Positions 26,747-35,952 of a stretch of 64,000 nucleotides of DNA are shown one piece after another. The notes under the pieces are model-generated. The model saw only the letters and a list, made by a program, of their open reading frames with translations. It made no database searches and was not told the DNA's origin. Origin of the DNA: Pontibacillus marinus BH030004 = DSM 16465 (lineage in GTDB: Bacteria > Bacillota > Bacilli > Bacillales > BH030062); the NCBI RefSeq assembly GCF_000425225.1, contig NZ_KE384332.1, positions 10,278-74,277 of the forward strand, written 5' to 3'. A program made the position numbers and the translations under genes. Positions within the stretch are counted from its first letter, which is position 1, and each line of letters opens with the position of its first letter.

Positions 26747-27259
26747 ATGAAATTTGCGTTACAAAAATTACAAACAGCAGATGAACCGCTTCGTTTTGAA
26801 GAGGAAGTAGATATTTCAGAACTTGAAACGATGCCGAATGACATTCGTTCCATACCTCCTGTTAAAGTTAAAGGAGAGGCAACGGTCGATGGTGACGAGA
26901 TCACTTTTCGATTCAATGTATCTGGAACGATGACTCTTCCGTGCGCTAGAACCCTAGCGGATGTTGAGTACCCATTTTCCTTTGATGCGGTGGAAATGTT
27001 CTCATTATCTCCTTATCATAAGGAAGGCGATGAAGAGATCCATGAAATTGATGGAGAAGTCCTTGACTTAACGCCTTATATCAAGGAAAATGTAATATTG
27101 GAAGTTCCTTTGCAAGTTTTTTCTGATGATGAAGAAGTGCTGGACAAAGCGCTCACAGAAGGACAAGGATGGCAGCTTATCACGGAACAAAAGCAAGAAG
27201 ATAAAGTTGATCCTCGTCTTGCAGAGCTTCAAAAGTTTTTAGACGAAGACAAAGAGTAA
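26747..27259 (+). CDS. ylbN: YceD/DUF177 protein YlbN
   Basis: A 170-residue acidic protein of the DUF177 family, always found upstream of rpmF in this group and implicated in other organisms in 23S rRNA or large-subunit maturation. GTMTLPCART about residues 60-68 and the YSLSPYH-like VEMFSLSPYH are recognisable, followed by an acidic stretch and PRLAELQKFL at the end. GAGGTGA precedes ATG 26747. It forms an operon with rpmF (48 bases). Confidence 0.93.
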   Translation: MKFALQKLQTADEPLRFEEEVDISELETMPNDIRSIPPVKVKGEATVDGDEITFRFNVSGTMTLPCARTLADVEYPFSFDAVEMFSLSPYHKEGDEEIHEIDGEVLDLTPYIKENVILEVPLQVFSDDEEVLDKALTEGQGWQLITEQKQEDKVDPRLAELQKFLDEDKE

Positions 27260-27307
27260 GAGATCCATCACATACATTCTGGATCGTGCATGAAGGAGGT
27301 GTAAGAC

Positions 27308-27481
27308 ATGGCAGTACCAAAGAGAAGAACTTCAAAAAAGGTTAAAAACCAACGTCGTACTCACAAGAAACTCCACGTACCAGGCATGGTAGAATGCCAA
27401 AACTGCGGTGAATACACTAAACCACACCATGTTTGCAAATCTTGCGGACAGTACAATGGAAAACAAGTGGTTGAACAATAA
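27308..27481 (+). CDS. rpmF: 50S ribosomal protein L32
   Basis: A 57-residue ribosomal protein beginning [10 protein letters not shown], with a basic N-terminal half and two Cys pairs, CQNC and CKSC, that make a zinc ribbon. It is therefore the zinc-containing form of L32. AAGGAGGTG precedes ATG 27308. It is co-transcribed with ylbN. Confidence 0.97.
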   Translation: MAVPKRRTSKKVKNQRRTHKKLHVPGMVECQNCGEYTKPHHVCKSCGQYNGKQVVEQ

Positions 27482-27497
27482 ACCGTCTGAAAGAAAG

Positions 27498-27528
27498 AGT
27501 GTCTCCTAAGGGAGGCGCTTTTTTTTTA
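27498..27528 (+). terminator. terminator after rpmF
   Basis: AGTGTCTCC / GGAGGCGCT stem (two G-T pairs) with a T9 run. Confidence 0.88.
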
Positions 27529-27578
27529 TGAATTTTAAGATACATATCTAATTGAAATTATACGAGCCCCCTAAAACT

Positions 27579-27588
27579 TTGCTACAAT
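27579..27588 (+). promoter_or_regulatory. extended -10 promoter of the enoyl-CoA hydratase gene
   Basis: TTTGCTACAAT, an extended -10 (TGC-TACAAT) without a clear -35 box. The same string precedes panE, and TTTGCTATAAT precedes murE. Confidence 0.5.
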
Positions 27589-27628
27589 GAATATAGAATA
27601 TACTTTAGCAGAAAAGGATGTACAAATA

Positions 27629-28387
27629 ATGAGTGAATTCATTAATTATTCCGTCCGAGAAGATCAAATAGCCATTTTAACCCTAAATCGACCTCAACAG
27701 AGGAATGCGATTTCTTTTCAAATGATACAGGAACTTCAAGAAGCTCTGGAAAAAGCTAAAAATGCCGATTTGAAATGTTTAGTGATTACAGGGGCAGGTG
27801 ATCAAGCATTTTGTTCTGGAGGAGATTTAGAAGATTTTCACAGTGACTTAAGTACTGAGGAAGCTTTTAAAGCACTCTATCAAATGAAGGAAGTGCTGTA
27901 TGAGATTGCACGTTTTCCTATGCCCACCTATGCATTCTTAAATGGACATGCAATGGGGGGAGGTTGTGAACTGGCCACAGCCTGTGATTTTCGATACGCC
28001 AACGATCAAGCGTCCTTTGGCTTTATTCAAGGTACGTTAGGGATTGCTCCTGGATGGGGCGGTGGCACATTGTTATACCAACGAATTGATCCACTGCGAG
28101 CTTATGAGATGCTTGTTCATTCAAAGCGTTATAACACGGAGCAATTACAAGAGTTAGGCTGGCTACAAGGTACGTATGACCATCATAATTTTGAGCCTGA
28201 ATTAAATAGAATATTATCTCCTATTCTTGAAAAATCTACAGATCAGTTAAAGGGATTTAAAGATCAGTATAAAAAGAGGCATATGCCCATATATGTTTCA
28301 GCAGAGATGGATGAAGAGGTCCGTCAATGTGCAAATTTATGGGGGAATGACAAGCATACAAACGCTGTACAGCAGTTTTTAAAATAA
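27629..28387 (+). CDS. enoyl-CoA hydratase/isomerase family protein
   Basis: A 252-residue crotonase-fold protein. The oxyanion-hole segments are SGGDLEDF about residue 65 and the glycine-rich NGHAMGGGCELATACD about residue 105. The glutamate pair of classical hydratases is not obvious: the second position reads GIAPGWGGG, so the reaction could be hydration, isomerisation or thioester hydrolysis. ATG 27629 follows AAAAGGA; the ATG at 27587 overlaps the promoter. It sits between rpmF and ylbO, where B. subtilis has none. Confidence 0.88.
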   Translation: MSEFINYSVREDQIAILTLNRPQQRNAISFQMIQELQEALEKAKNADLKCLVITGAGDQAFCSGGDLEDFHSDLSTEEAFKALYQMKEVLYEIARFPMPTYAFLNGHAMGGGCELATACDFRYANDQASFGFIQGTLGIAPGWGGGTLLYQRIDPLRAYEMLVHSKRYNTEQLQELGWLQGTYDHHNFEPELNRILSPILEKSTDQLKGFKDQYKKRHMPIYVSAEMDEEVRQCANLWGNDKHTNAVQQFLK

Positions 28388-28457
28388 AATAGAGATGATC
28401 TAGTCTATCTCTCCTATTAAGCGCATACATTTTACTAAATGTGATAGGAGGGATAGA

Positions 28458-28949
28458 ATGAACGCCACACGACAGGATTCCTGGACACAGGATGAAGATG
28501 TTCTGTTAGCGGAGACAGTTTTGCGTTATATCCGCCATGGAAAAACTCAATTGGAGGCTTTTGAAGAAGTTGCGAAGCGTTTATCCAGAACTGCTGCAGC
28601 ATGCGGATTTCGCTGGAATGCAACGGTTCGTAAACAATATCAAAAAGGTATCCAATTAGCGAAAGAAGAACGAAAGAAAGCTGGAAAGACATCGCAAGAA
28701 GTAGTTCTTAGTAATGTTTCGAATGCTACTTTACAGCCCTCATCAAGCTTCTCAATCGACGATGCGATTTCATTTCTAGAAACGATGAAGGAATCGTATG
28801 GTAATCAAACCTCTGAAGAAGAACGAGAAATTCAGAAATTACATGAAGAGAATGAAACATTAAAGAAGCAAGTGAGAAGATACCATCAAGCGTGGGAAGA
28901 AATGGGAAGACTTTGGAAGTGGGTTCATACGACACAAGAAAAAGGCTGA
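28458..28949 (+). CDS. ylbO: RsfA/GerR-family sporulation regulator YlbO
   Basis: A 163-residue DNA-binding protein: an N-terminal Myb/SANT-like domain ([20 protein letters not shown], then [11 protein letters not shown]), a Lys-rich linker and a C-terminal coiled coil (residues 118-150). It matches B. subtilis YlbO (GerR), a sigma-E-dependent regulator that tunes late mother-cell genes. AGGAGGG precedes ATG 28458. Confidence 0.93.
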   Translation: MNATRQDSWTQDEDVLLAETVLRYIRHGKTQLEAFEEVAKRLSRTAAACGFRWNATVRKQYQKGIQLAKEERKKAGKTSQEVVLSNVSNATLQPSSSFSIDDAISFLETMKESYGNQTSEEEREIQKLHEENETLKKQVRRYHQAWEEMGRLWKWVHTTQEKG

Positions 28950-28974
28950 TTAGTTACTAATCAGCCTTTTTTCT
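28938..28974 (+). terminator. terminator after ylbO
   Basis: AAAAAGGCTGATTAG-TTA-CTAATCAGCCTTTTT. Confidence 0.95.
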
Positions 28975-29028
28975 ATATCTTAAATTAATTAATTTGTGTT
29001 TAACTCTTAAATGAAAGTGTGGCCACAT

Positions 29029-29175
29029 CCAGCTCCAGCGCCCAGCAACTAGTATGTTTCCCTCGCCTCCGATCGATAAGTCAACATCGATTCGCCAAAG
29101 CTCATCGTGTTTCCTTTATCTCACTGCGGCTCAGTCCAGCATATACGTTGCTAAACGGGCGCTTCCGCTTTTGGT
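29029..29175. repeat. Bacillaceae-type intergenic palindromic repeat
   Basis: About 147 bases with imperfect inverted ends AGCGCCC-AGCAACTAGTATG and CATATACGTTGCTAAAC-GGGCGCT. The interior contains CCTCGCCTCCGATCGATAAGT and a TTTATCTC..CGGCTC stretch. I recall this pattern from intergenic spaces of many Bacillaceae. It is distinct from the element family ending in AACCAAG. Function unknown. Confidence 0.65.
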
Positions 29176-29176
29176 C

Positions 29177-29659
29177 TTAAGAAACATTTTTCTCTTGAAC
29201 ACCTTCAGGGGTCCAAATCAGTGGGTTCTCTCCAAGGTCACGTTCCATTTCATATTTAGCCTTATGGAAGCCCATTTTCTCCCAAAAACCATGAGAATTA
29301 ATGCGTGGGTTTGTTTTGATTGGCAACTCATGACTTTTTGCAAAATCAACAAGCATTTTACCGAATCCTTTATCTCTATAATCTGGAAGGACTTCTAGCT
29401 TCCAGAGTTCTAGGTAATCCTGTGGTGGATCGAAATAGTGATCATATTTGGCACTCACTCGGTATAAGCTCATTCTTGCTACTAAAGCGTTTCCATAATA
29501 AATGCCGAAGAATGGTGATACGCTATCATTTTCGATCATGTTATTTTGCAAATCCTCAAGCATGGAGAGTTCCTGGTTCCCGTATTCTTTAAATCGTTTA
29601 AATTCCTCTAATGTCTTATAGTTAATTACAAGTCTTTCTACCTTCATTGGTTCCATCAT
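29177..29659 (-). CDS. ylbP: GNAT acetyltransferase YlbP
   Basis: A 160-residue N-acetyltransferase with acetyl-CoA loop PDYRDKGFGKMLV about residues 91-103 and a C-terminal RINSHGFWEKMGFHKA helix-strand. The N terminus VERLVINYKTLEEFKRFKEYG is typical for YlbP. ATG 29659 follows AAGGGGGAT; longer readings upstream lack a site. The substrate is unknown. Its 3' end abuts the palindromic repeat. Confidence 0.92.
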   Translation of the reverse strand: MMEPMKVERLVINYKTLEEFKRFKEYGNQELSMLEDLQNNMIENDSVSPFFGIYYGNALVARMSLYRVSAKYDHYFDPPQDYLELWKLEVLPDYRDKGFGKMLVDFAKSHELPIKTNPRINSHGFWEKMGFHKAKYEMERDLGENPLIWTPEGVQEKNVS

Positions 29660-29872
29660 GGCCAATATCCCCCTTGATGCTATGTTCTTTATATACTCCA
29701 TTATAATACAAAAATTTTCTGAATGAAATGAAAATTGCACACCCTTACACATGAGTTTTATTTTAATAGGGATATACACAAAGTTACCATTTGGTTAAAC
29801 TATCTTTTTTATTAAAATTTTTTTATTGAACCCTCTGAGAAAATAAGAAAACAATGATAAGGTGCAAGGTGT

Positions 29873-30743
29873 TTATTCAGTATTATGGCAGTAATATGGA
29901 ATAATCTTGTGCGGAGAGGTTCCGTTGCTTTTGTGGAGTTCGGTGGGCTATGTTCTTGTGGGAAGGAACAGTATTCCCTTGGATAGGCGACGAAATCGCT
30001 CGGGTAGGCGACGGAATCGCTCGGGTAGGCGACGGAATCGCTCGGGTAGGCGACGGAATCGCTCGGGTAGGCGACGGAATTGCTCGGGTAGACGACGGAA
30101 TCGCTCGGGTAGGCGATGGAATTGCTCGGGTAGGCGACGGAATCGCTCGGGTAGGCGACGGAATTGCTTGGGTAGGCGACGGAATCGCTCGGGTAGGCGA
30201 TGGAATTGCTCGGGTAGACGATGGAATTGCTTGGGTAGGCGACGGAATCGCTCGGGTAGGCGACGGAATCGCTCGGGTAGGCGATGGAATTGCTCGGGTA
30301 GGCGACGGAATCGCTCGGGTAGGCGACGGAATTGCTCGGGTAGACGACGGAATCGCTCGGGTAGGCGGTGGGATTGCTTGGGTAGGCGATGGAATTGCTC
30401 GGGTAGGCGATGGAATTGCTTGGGTAGGCGACGGAATCGCTCGGGTAGGCGACGGAATTGCTCGGGTAGACGACGGAATCGCTCGGGTAGGCGGTGGGAT
30501 TGCTTGGGTAGGCGATGGAATTGCTCGGGTAGGCGATGGAATTGCTTGGGTAGGCGACGGAATCGCTCGGGTAGGCGACGGAATTGCTCGGGTAGGCGAC
30601 GGAATTGCTCGGGTAGACGACGGAATTGCTCGGGTAGACGACGGAATCGCTCGGGTAGGCGCGGAATTCCCTTAGCCCCTGCACTGCCTCCACCACACTT
30701 TATCTCGAATCCAAGTCTTCAACAAACGGGGACTTTAATGGAA
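29873..30743. repeat. dispersed element carrying a 21-bp satellite array
   Basis: The left end (TTATTCAGTATTATGGCAG, then GGTTCCGTTGCTT) and right end (CTTTATCTCGAATCCAAG, GGGGACTTTAATGGAA) are those of the composite elements at 20822, 46432 and 55981. The palindromic modules are absent and the centre is the tandem array 29986-30657. The same right flank follows the array remnant at 1-117. It lies between ylbP and panE, an otherwise gene-free stretch of 1.27 kb. Confidence 0.85.
29986..30657. repeat. 32 x 21-bp tandem array
   Basis: Exactly 32 units of GGCGACGGAATCGCTCGGGTA with no spacers. Differences are transitions only, mostly at four sites: G2/A, C6/T, C12/T and C16/T. Units 16-23 repeat as units 22-29, giving a 126-bp higher-order period (rare unit at 30364 and 30490). 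Each unit can form GCGA-CGGAA-TCGC. Because 21 is a multiple of 3, five of six frames stay open; there is no ribosome site, so I treat it as non-coding. Confidence 0.95.
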
Positions 30744-30822
30744 GAACAAAAAGTACAATGGGGCTTAGCTGTGTTTCACAGTATGGTCCTACAAGATTTG
30801 ATCTACCATTTCATAAAAAATT

Positions 30823-30831
30823 TGCTACAAT
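30823..30831 (+). promoter_or_regulatory. extended -10 promoter of panE
   Basis: TGC-TACAAT, about 95 bases before the start codon; no good -35 box. Confidence 0.45.
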
Positions 30832-30925
30832 AGGAAAATAGAAGGATTTAATGTGGTTCGAATGGAATATTTCATAAAGAGCTAATGATCCGATAAAAAG
30901 AGGATAGATCAGGTGGTGATTTGTC

Positions 30926-31813
30926 TTGAACATAGGAGTTATAGGAGGAGGGGCTATAGGGCTACTCACTTCTTATTATTTCCATAAACAAGGGCATGCC
31001 CTAACACTTTATGTCCGTCGAGAAGAGCAAATGGAGGCTATTCAAGAAAAAAGCCTGCACGTTCATCCAATCGATAAAAAAGTGGAAATAAATACATCAT
31101 TAACAGATGATCTTGAAAATCAGGATGTTCTGATCATATGTACGAAGCAACAAGCGGTAGATAACGTCATACAAAACTTGCAGGATAAACATATTACTTG
31201 TCCTTTGCTTTTTCTTCAAAACGGCATGGGGCATATATACAAGGTTCAAAACCTTTCAAATCCTGTATCTGTAGGGGTTATGGAACATGGAGCATTGAGG
31301 GTGGACGAACATACAGTTAAACATACAGGAAAAGGAAAGCTACGTATAGCTGCCGTGAATATGAACGAGCAAGAATTAAAAACAATGAGGTCTAATATGA
31401 CTTGTGATGAATTCCCTATAGATATAGAAGATGACTGGTATAACATGCTAGCCAAAAAGCTTGTTATCAATGTGGTTATCAACCCCATTACAGCATTATT
31501 CCAAGTTAAGAATGGACAAGTGATCGAAAATCCCTTTTTAGAGCGTATAGCCAAGCGCTTGTGTGAAGAGGCTTGTCATGTGTTAAAACTCGAATCACAA
31601 AATCAATGGGAAAATGTTTATCAAATTGCAAGATTCACAGAGGAAAATACATCCTCTATGGCAAAAGATATACAAGGAAAAAGAGAGACAGAAGTTGAGG
31701 CCATTTTAGGTTTTTTATTACATGAAGCATCATTTGATATTCCAACCATTCAATATATGTATGAAAGTATAAAAGCTATTGAGTACTCATTTAAAAAGGA
31801 GGGGGAAGTATGA
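30926..31813 (+). CDS. panE: 2-dehydropantoate 2-reductase
   Basis: NADPH-dependent reduction of ketopantoate to pantoate, on the route to coenzyme A. The 295-residue protein has the Rossmann motif GVIGGGAIG at residues 4-12, the conserved KQQAVDNVI region, NGMGH about residues 96-100 and the catalytic Lys in KKLVINVVINPITAL about residue 172. TTG 30926 follows AGGTGGTGAT. B. subtilis has a homologue (ylbQ) at this position. Confidence 0.94.
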   Translation: MNIGVIGGGAIGLLTSYYFHKQGHALTLYVRREEQMEAIQEKSLHVHPIDKKVEINTSLTDDLENQDVLIICTKQQAVDNVIQNLQDKHITCPLLFLQNGMGHIYKVQNLSNPVSVGVMEHGALRVDEHTVKHTGKGKLRIAAVNMNEQELKTMRSNMTCDEFPIDIEDDWYNMLAKKLVINVVINPITALFQVKNGQVIENPFLERIAKRLCEEACHVLKLESQNQWENVYQIARFTEENTSSMAKDIQGKRETEVEAILGFLLHEASFDIPTIQYMYESIKAIEYSFKKEGEV

Positions 31814-32193
31814 GTGATCTTTTAGCCTATCTCTTAGCGGCTGCGATTACATTGCCAATTCCTATGACTATCATCGTGTATATGCTTACGAGAAAAATCA
31901 GTCGAAGTAAGCGAATGTCTTTGCATGTAACCGTAAACTCGATGACATTACTGTACATTTTATCGGTTAATGCAACGATGGGAGCCATTTTTGACCAATC
32001 CTTTTTCTGGTATATCCTTATTTTCTTATTAGTTCTATTAGGTATGTTTGTGTTTCTTCAATGGAAGTATAAAGATGAAATTCATTTTACAAAGGCTTGG
32101 AGAGGATTTTGGCGATTTAGTTTTGTTCTATTTGCTTTTGCCTATATTGGTTTAACATTGTTCGGACTTACTGACCGTCTTTTAGCTTTGTAG
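31810..32193 (+). CDS. DUF3397 membrane protein
   Basis: A 127-residue protein with four membrane helices and short loops rich in Arg/Lys (TRKISRSKR). I assign DUF3397 from the length, helix pattern and position between panE and bshC. Function is unknown. Its ATG overlaps the panE stop (ATGA), so the two are translated together. Confidence 0.85.
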   Translation: MSDLLAYLLAAAITLPIPMTIIVYMLTRKISRSKRMSLHVTVNSMTLLYILSVNATMGAIFDQSFFWYILIFLLVLLGMFVFLQWKYKDEIHFTKAWRGFWRFSFVLFAFAYIGLTLFGLTDRLLAL

Positions 32194-32238
32194 TATAGGC
32201 AGATGAAACATTCGTACAGCTTCAATAAGCCTAAATGG

Positions 32239-32267
32239 ATGAAATCGGTGCTCCAATTCTGTACAAT
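32239..32267 (+). promoter_or_regulatory. candidate bshC promoter
   Basis: ATGAAA-17-TACAAT (32239-32267), 49 bases before the bshC start. Confidence 0.5.
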
Positions 32268-32315
32268 ACGTAGATGAAATACATAGACCCATATAGACAA
32301 AGGAGAAGGTCATTC

Positions 32316-33938
32316 ATGAGGATTCAACCGATTGATCTAACGAATGAAAACCGGCTTATGCAAGACTATAGAAGCCAATCAAACAATATACTTCAAAAGT
32401 TTCATTACAACCCATATAAACAGAGCGATTATAAACAAAGGTTGGAGCATATCCAAACTAGGTCCTATAAACGGGATGAATTAGCGGACCATCTCCATCA
32501 AGTGAACAGCAAATGGGGAGCACCAGAACAAACGCTATCTAATATTGAAAAAGTACGTGATCCAGAAAGTGTTGTAGTAGTAGGAGGTCAACAAGCAGGC
32601 TTGCTGACAGGTCCTTTATATACGATTCATAAAATCGTTTCTATCCTCGTTTTAGCTGAACAACAGGAAAGTGAGTTAGGAGTTCCGGTGCTGCCTGTTT
32701 TTTGGATTGCTGGAGAGGATCATGACTTTGATGAAATTAACCATATTTACATGCCTTATGGTCAGCGAATGAAAAAGTTTAAAATTATGCAAAAACAAAA
32801 CGAGAAGTTATCTGTTTCAGATATGGAGATGGATAAAGAGGCTATTAAAACTTGGCTTGAGCGTTTATTCTCCCAACTTAACGAAACAGAACTCACAAAT
32901 GATTTATTTGACACATTGCTAAAGGAACTTTCTGTTTCTGAAAGCTTTGTTGATTATTTTGCAAGGATCTTGTTTTACCTATTTCCTGAAAAAGGGCTTA
33001 TTCTAATGGATTCTGATGACCCTAACCTAAGACAACTAGAAAGTGATTATTTCAAAGATATGATCCATAATCAGGAGAGTATAAGTGAAGGTGTGGTTCG
33101 AGCACTTCATGAATCTGCACAACAAGGGTATCCGATTAATTTAGAAGCGGATCCCTTAGATGGTCACTTGTTTTATGATCAAGGTGGTCGAACATTATTA
33201 GTTCGAAATGAGGAAGGCAATTGGGAAGGGAAGCAAAATGAATGCTCCTTTACGACTGAAGAAATGTTACAAATTGCTGAAGAACATCCAGAGAAGCTAA
33301 GTAATAATGTAGTAACCCGTCCACTCATGCAAGAATTCGTTCTTCCTACATTATCATTTATAGCTGGACCAGGTGAGGTCGGGTATTGGGCAGCATTAAA
33401 GCCAGCATTTGAAGCACTTGATATTGAAATGCCACCTGTAACACCACGTTTATCCATTTCTCTATTGGATCGAAAAAGTGAAAAGTGGATGAACAAGCAT
33501 TCGCTTCAGGTCCAAAAAGCGGTTAATGAAGGTGTAAGTGAAGATAAGAACTACTGGATTTCCATGCAAAGCTATCCACCGATTGAACAACTCTCGGATG
33601 AAGTAAAAAAGGCGATCGAACGTGCTCATCGTCCACTTAAAGAAAAAGCGCATACTATACGAGATGATATTGGGCAATTAGCTGAGAAAAATTTATTTGA
33701 ATTGTTCCGTGATGTAGAGTTCCTTCAAGAACGTATGATTCATGCCTTAGAGGATAAACATTCTAGAGAGCTGGAAGTGTTTGATGCAGTCGACTTAACA
33801 TTAAATCCAGAAGGGAAATTACAAGAACGTACCTGGAATATCTTGCCGTGGATCAACAAACATGGCATCACTTTGGGAGAACGTCTTTGTAATATTGAAT
33901 ATGACTGGACGAAACCTCACCACGTAGTTTATTTATAA
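32316..33938 (+). CDS. bshC: bacillithiol biosynthesis cysteine-adding enzyme BshC
   Basis: Adds cysteine to glucosaminyl-malate in the last step of bacillithiol synthesis, the main low-molecular thiol of Bacillus. The 540-residue protein matches the usual length, with the nucleotidyltransferase-like core motif GQQAGLLTGPLYTIHK about residues 90-105, FWIAGEDHDFDEI about 130, and a long C-terminal coiled coil. AAAGGAGAAGG precedes ATG 32316. Confidence 0.97.
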   Translation: MRIQPIDLTNENRLMQDYRSQSNNILQKFHYNPYKQSDYKQRLEHIQTRSYKRDELADHLHQVNSKWGAPEQTLSNIEKVRDPESVVVVGGQQAGLLTGPLYTIHKIVSILVLAEQQESELGVPVLPVFWIAGEDHDFDEINHIYMPYGQRMKKFKIMQKQNEKLSVSDMEMDKEAIKTWLERLFSQLNETELTNDLFDTLLKELSVSESFVDYFARILFYLFPEKGLILMDSDDPNLRQLESDYFKDMIHNQESISEGVVRALHESAQQGYPINLEADPLDGHLFYDQGGRTLLVRNEEGNWEGKQNECSFTTEEMLQIAEEHPEKLSNNVVTRPLMQEFVLPTLSFIAGPGEVGYWAALKPAFEALDIEMPPVTPRLSISLLDRKSEKWMNKHSLQVQKAVNEGVSEDKNYWISMQSYPPIEQLSDEVKKAIERAHRPLKEKAHTIRDDIGQLAEKNLFELFRDVEFLQERMIHALEDKHSRELEVFDAVDLTLNPEGKLQERTWNILPWINKHGITLGERLCNIEYDWTKPHHVVYL

Positions 33939-33961
33939 AAATTTAAAATTAAAAAAAAGTT

Positions 33962-33996
33962 AAAAATCCTGCCATGAATGGCAGGATTTTTTTTGT
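33962..33996 (+). terminator. terminator after bshC
   Basis: AAAAATCCTGCCAT-GA-ATGGCAGGATTTTT with a T8 run. Confidence 0.95.
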
Positions 33997-34020
33997 GGGA
34001 AAAGAATATATAGTTTTAAG

Positions 34021-34045
34021 TGGTGGAAAGTGGGGGAATGTGGTA
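34021..34045 (+). promoter_or_regulatory. MraZ boxes
   Basis: Three TGG-starting boxes at exact 10-base intervals: TGGTG (34021), TGGGG (34031), TGGTA (34041). MraZ binds TGGNN repeats separated by 5 bases upstream of its own gene in other bacteria, so this is its probable autoregulatory operator. A TGGGGG at 34062 doubles as the mraZ ribosome site. Confidence 0.7.
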
Positions 34046-34075
34046 CCCTAGAGTCAGAAAGTGGGGGCGGTCTAT

Positions 34076-34507
34076 ATGTTTATGGGTGAATACCAACATA
34101 ATATAGACGCAAAGGGACGTATTATTGTTCCTGCGAAGTTTCGTGAAGGACTCGGTGAGACGTTTGTCATTACGCGAGGACTCGATCGTTGTTTATTTGC
34201 GTACCCACTTTCAGAATGGAAGGCTCTAGAAGAGAAATTAAAAAAACTCCCACTAACGAAAAAAGACGCTCGTGCTTTCACACGTTTTTTCTTTTCTGGC
34301 GCTGTCGAATGTGAAGTAGACAAGCAGGGAAGAATAAATATTCCCTCACCATTAAGGAGTTATGGTGAATTGGATAAAGAGTGTGTGGTGATTGGTGTAT
34401 CCAATCGAGTGGAGTTTTGGTCCAAAGATCATTGGGAGACATATTTTGAAGAGTCTGAGGATTCTTTCTCGGAAATTGCAGAGAATATGATGGACTTTGA
34501 TATTTAA
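34076..34507 (+). CDS. mraZ: transcriptional regulator MraZ
   Basis: AbrB-fold DNA-binding protein that forms rings and represses the dcw operon it heads. The 143 residues hold two SpoVT/AbrB-like half domains: [23 protein letters not shown] at the N terminus and [16 protein letters not shown] about residues 83-98, each with the DxxGR motif. ATG 34076 gives the usual N terminus and is preceded by GTGGGGGCGG. Confidence 0.97.
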   Translation: MFMGEYQHNIDAKGRIIVPAKFREGLGETFVITRGLDRCLFAYPLSEWKALEEKLKKLPLTKKDARAFTRFFFSGAVECEVDKQGRINIPSPLRSYGELDKECVVIGVSNRVEFWSKDHWETYFEESEDSFSEIAENMMDFDI

Positions 34508-34581
34508 TCCGAACAAATTTTATTTTTCTAGCCAATCATCCAAGGAATACAACAAGAAACAAACGACAAAAGGGTGAAAGT

Positions 34582-35562
34582 ATGTTTGAACATATTACAG
34601 TATTAAAGCAAGAAACCGTCAATGAATTAGATATAAAGCCGAATGGTGTGTATGTTGACTGTACCTTAGGTGGTGGAGGACACTCTGAAAAGATTGTTCA
34701 AGAGCTAAATGAAGAGGGAAGGCTGATTGCTTTCGATCAGGATACAACAGCACTTGAACATGCGAAACAACGACTGGACTCCCATAAGGAAAAGATCACA
34801 TTCGTTCATGCGAACTTTCGCCAATTACAGGAAAAGCTTACTGAATTAGGCGTCCATGAAGTGGATGGGATTGTATTTGACTTAGGTGTTTCTTCTCCGC
34901 AGTTAGATGAAGAAGAACGAGGGTTTAGTTATCATCAAGAAGCCAAGTTAGATATGCGTATGAATAGGGAGCAAGCTCTTAGTGCATATGAAGTGGTGAA
35001 TGAATGGTCGTTTAACGATCTAGTGAAAATATTCTTCAAGTATGGGGAAGAGAAATTTTCTAAACAAATTGCTCGTGGAATAGAACAGTCTAGAGAAAAA
35101 GCACCAATTGAAACTACTACTCAGCTAGTGGATATTATTAAAGATGCTATCCCTGCACCTGCTAGACGAAAAGGTGGTCACCCTGGTAAACGTGTTTTTC
35201 AGGCAATTCGAATTGCTGTTAATGATGAACTTGGTGCATTTGAAGATGCTTTACATCAGGCCGCAGAGATGGTATCGATTGAAGGACGTATTGCTGTCAT
35301 TACGTTCCATTCTTTAGAAGATCGTATATGTAAACAAGCTTTTAAAAAGTGGAGTAGTAACCCGCCATTGCCAAAGAATATCCCAGTTATTCCTGAGGAT
35401 AAGCAACCTCCTTTTGAATCAACGACAAGAAAACCCATTACACCGAACGAAGAAGAGCTTGATCAAAACCGAAGAGCTCGTTCTTCCAAATTAAGAGTTG
35501 TAAAGAAAATCCGACCTTGGAATGAAGAATTCCGACTTGATGAAAGGTGGAATAAGAGATGA
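34582..35562 (+). CDS. rsmH: 16S rRNA (cytosine1402-N4)-methyltransferase RsmH
   Basis: Methylates C1402 in the P-site region of 16S rRNA. The 326-residue protein is slightly longer than B. subtilis RsmH. It has the SAM motif [14 protein letters not shown] about residues 24-37, [21 protein letters not shown] about residues 98-108 and the C-terminal [15 protein letters not shown]. Its stop overlaps the ftsL start by 4 bases. Confidence 0.98.
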   Translation: MFEHITVLKQETVNELDIKPNGVYVDCTLGGGGHSEKIVQELNEEGRLIAFDQDTTALEHAKQRLDSHKEKITFVHANFRQLQEKLTELGVHEVDGIVFDLGVSSPQLDEEERGFSYHQEAKLDMRMNREQALSAYEVVNEWSFNDLVKIFFKYGEEKFSKQIARGIEQSREKAPIETTTQLVDIIKDAIPAPARRKGGHPGKRVFQAIRIAVNDELGAFEDALHQAAEMVSIEGRIAVITFHSLEDRICKQAFKKWSSNPPLPKNIPVIPEDKQPPFESTTRKPITPNEEELDQNRRARSSKLRVVKKIRPWNEEFRLDERWNKR

Positions 35563-35933
35563 GCGCAGAAAAAGCAAAAGTTTTACATGATTCACAACAA
35601 CAAACGCAAACGCAGCAACAACAGACGAAAGTTCATGTACATAAGAAAAAGTGGGTCTCAACAGGTGAAAAAGTTTTGTACACCCTTGTGAGTAGTCTTG
35701 CCATTGCTGCGAGTGTCTTTATTGTGTCTTACTCGTCCTCTTTAGATAGTATGAATCGAGATATTCAAAAGCTTGAGGGAAATATTTCAGATCAAAAGGT
35801 AGTGAATGAAAACCTGCAGTACAAGATCAAAGAATTGAGTGACCCTGAACGCATCTTGAAAATTGCTAAAAAGAACGGGTTAAAGATCCACCAGTCTAAA
35901 GTTAAACAAGCTGATACAGTTTCTGGTAGCTAA
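35559..35933 (+). CDS. ftsL: cell division protein FtsL
   Basis: A 124-residue bitopic division protein: a Gln/Lys-rich cytoplasmic N terminus (residues 1-35), one membrane helix (38-58) and an extracytoplasmic leucine-zipper-like coiled coil (60-105) that pairs with DivIC and PBP2B at the septum. FtsL is unstable and limiting for division in B. subtilis. Its place between rsmH and pbpB and its size identify it more than sequence, which is poorly conserved. Confidence 0.94.
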   Translation: MSAEKAKVLHDSQQQTQTQQQQTKVHVHKKKWVSTGEKVLYTLVSSLAIAASVFIVSYSSSLDSMNRDIQKLEGNISDQKVVNENLQYKIKELSDPERILKIAKKNGLKIHQSKVKQADTVSGS

Positions 35934-35952
35934 GTAAGGAGAATCGACGGCT

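Noticed and set aside
29986-30657. CRISPR array
   Set aside because: Units follow each other directly with no spacers, the unit is only 21 bases, and no cas gene is near.
29812-30833. Long open frames on both strands through the 21-bp array (heptapeptide repeats such as YPSNSVA and GRRRNRS)
   Set aside because: A 21-base period keeps five frames open by arithmetic. There is no ribosome site, the frames run into element ends that are conserved as DNA, and variants are not biased toward synonymous changes in any one frame.
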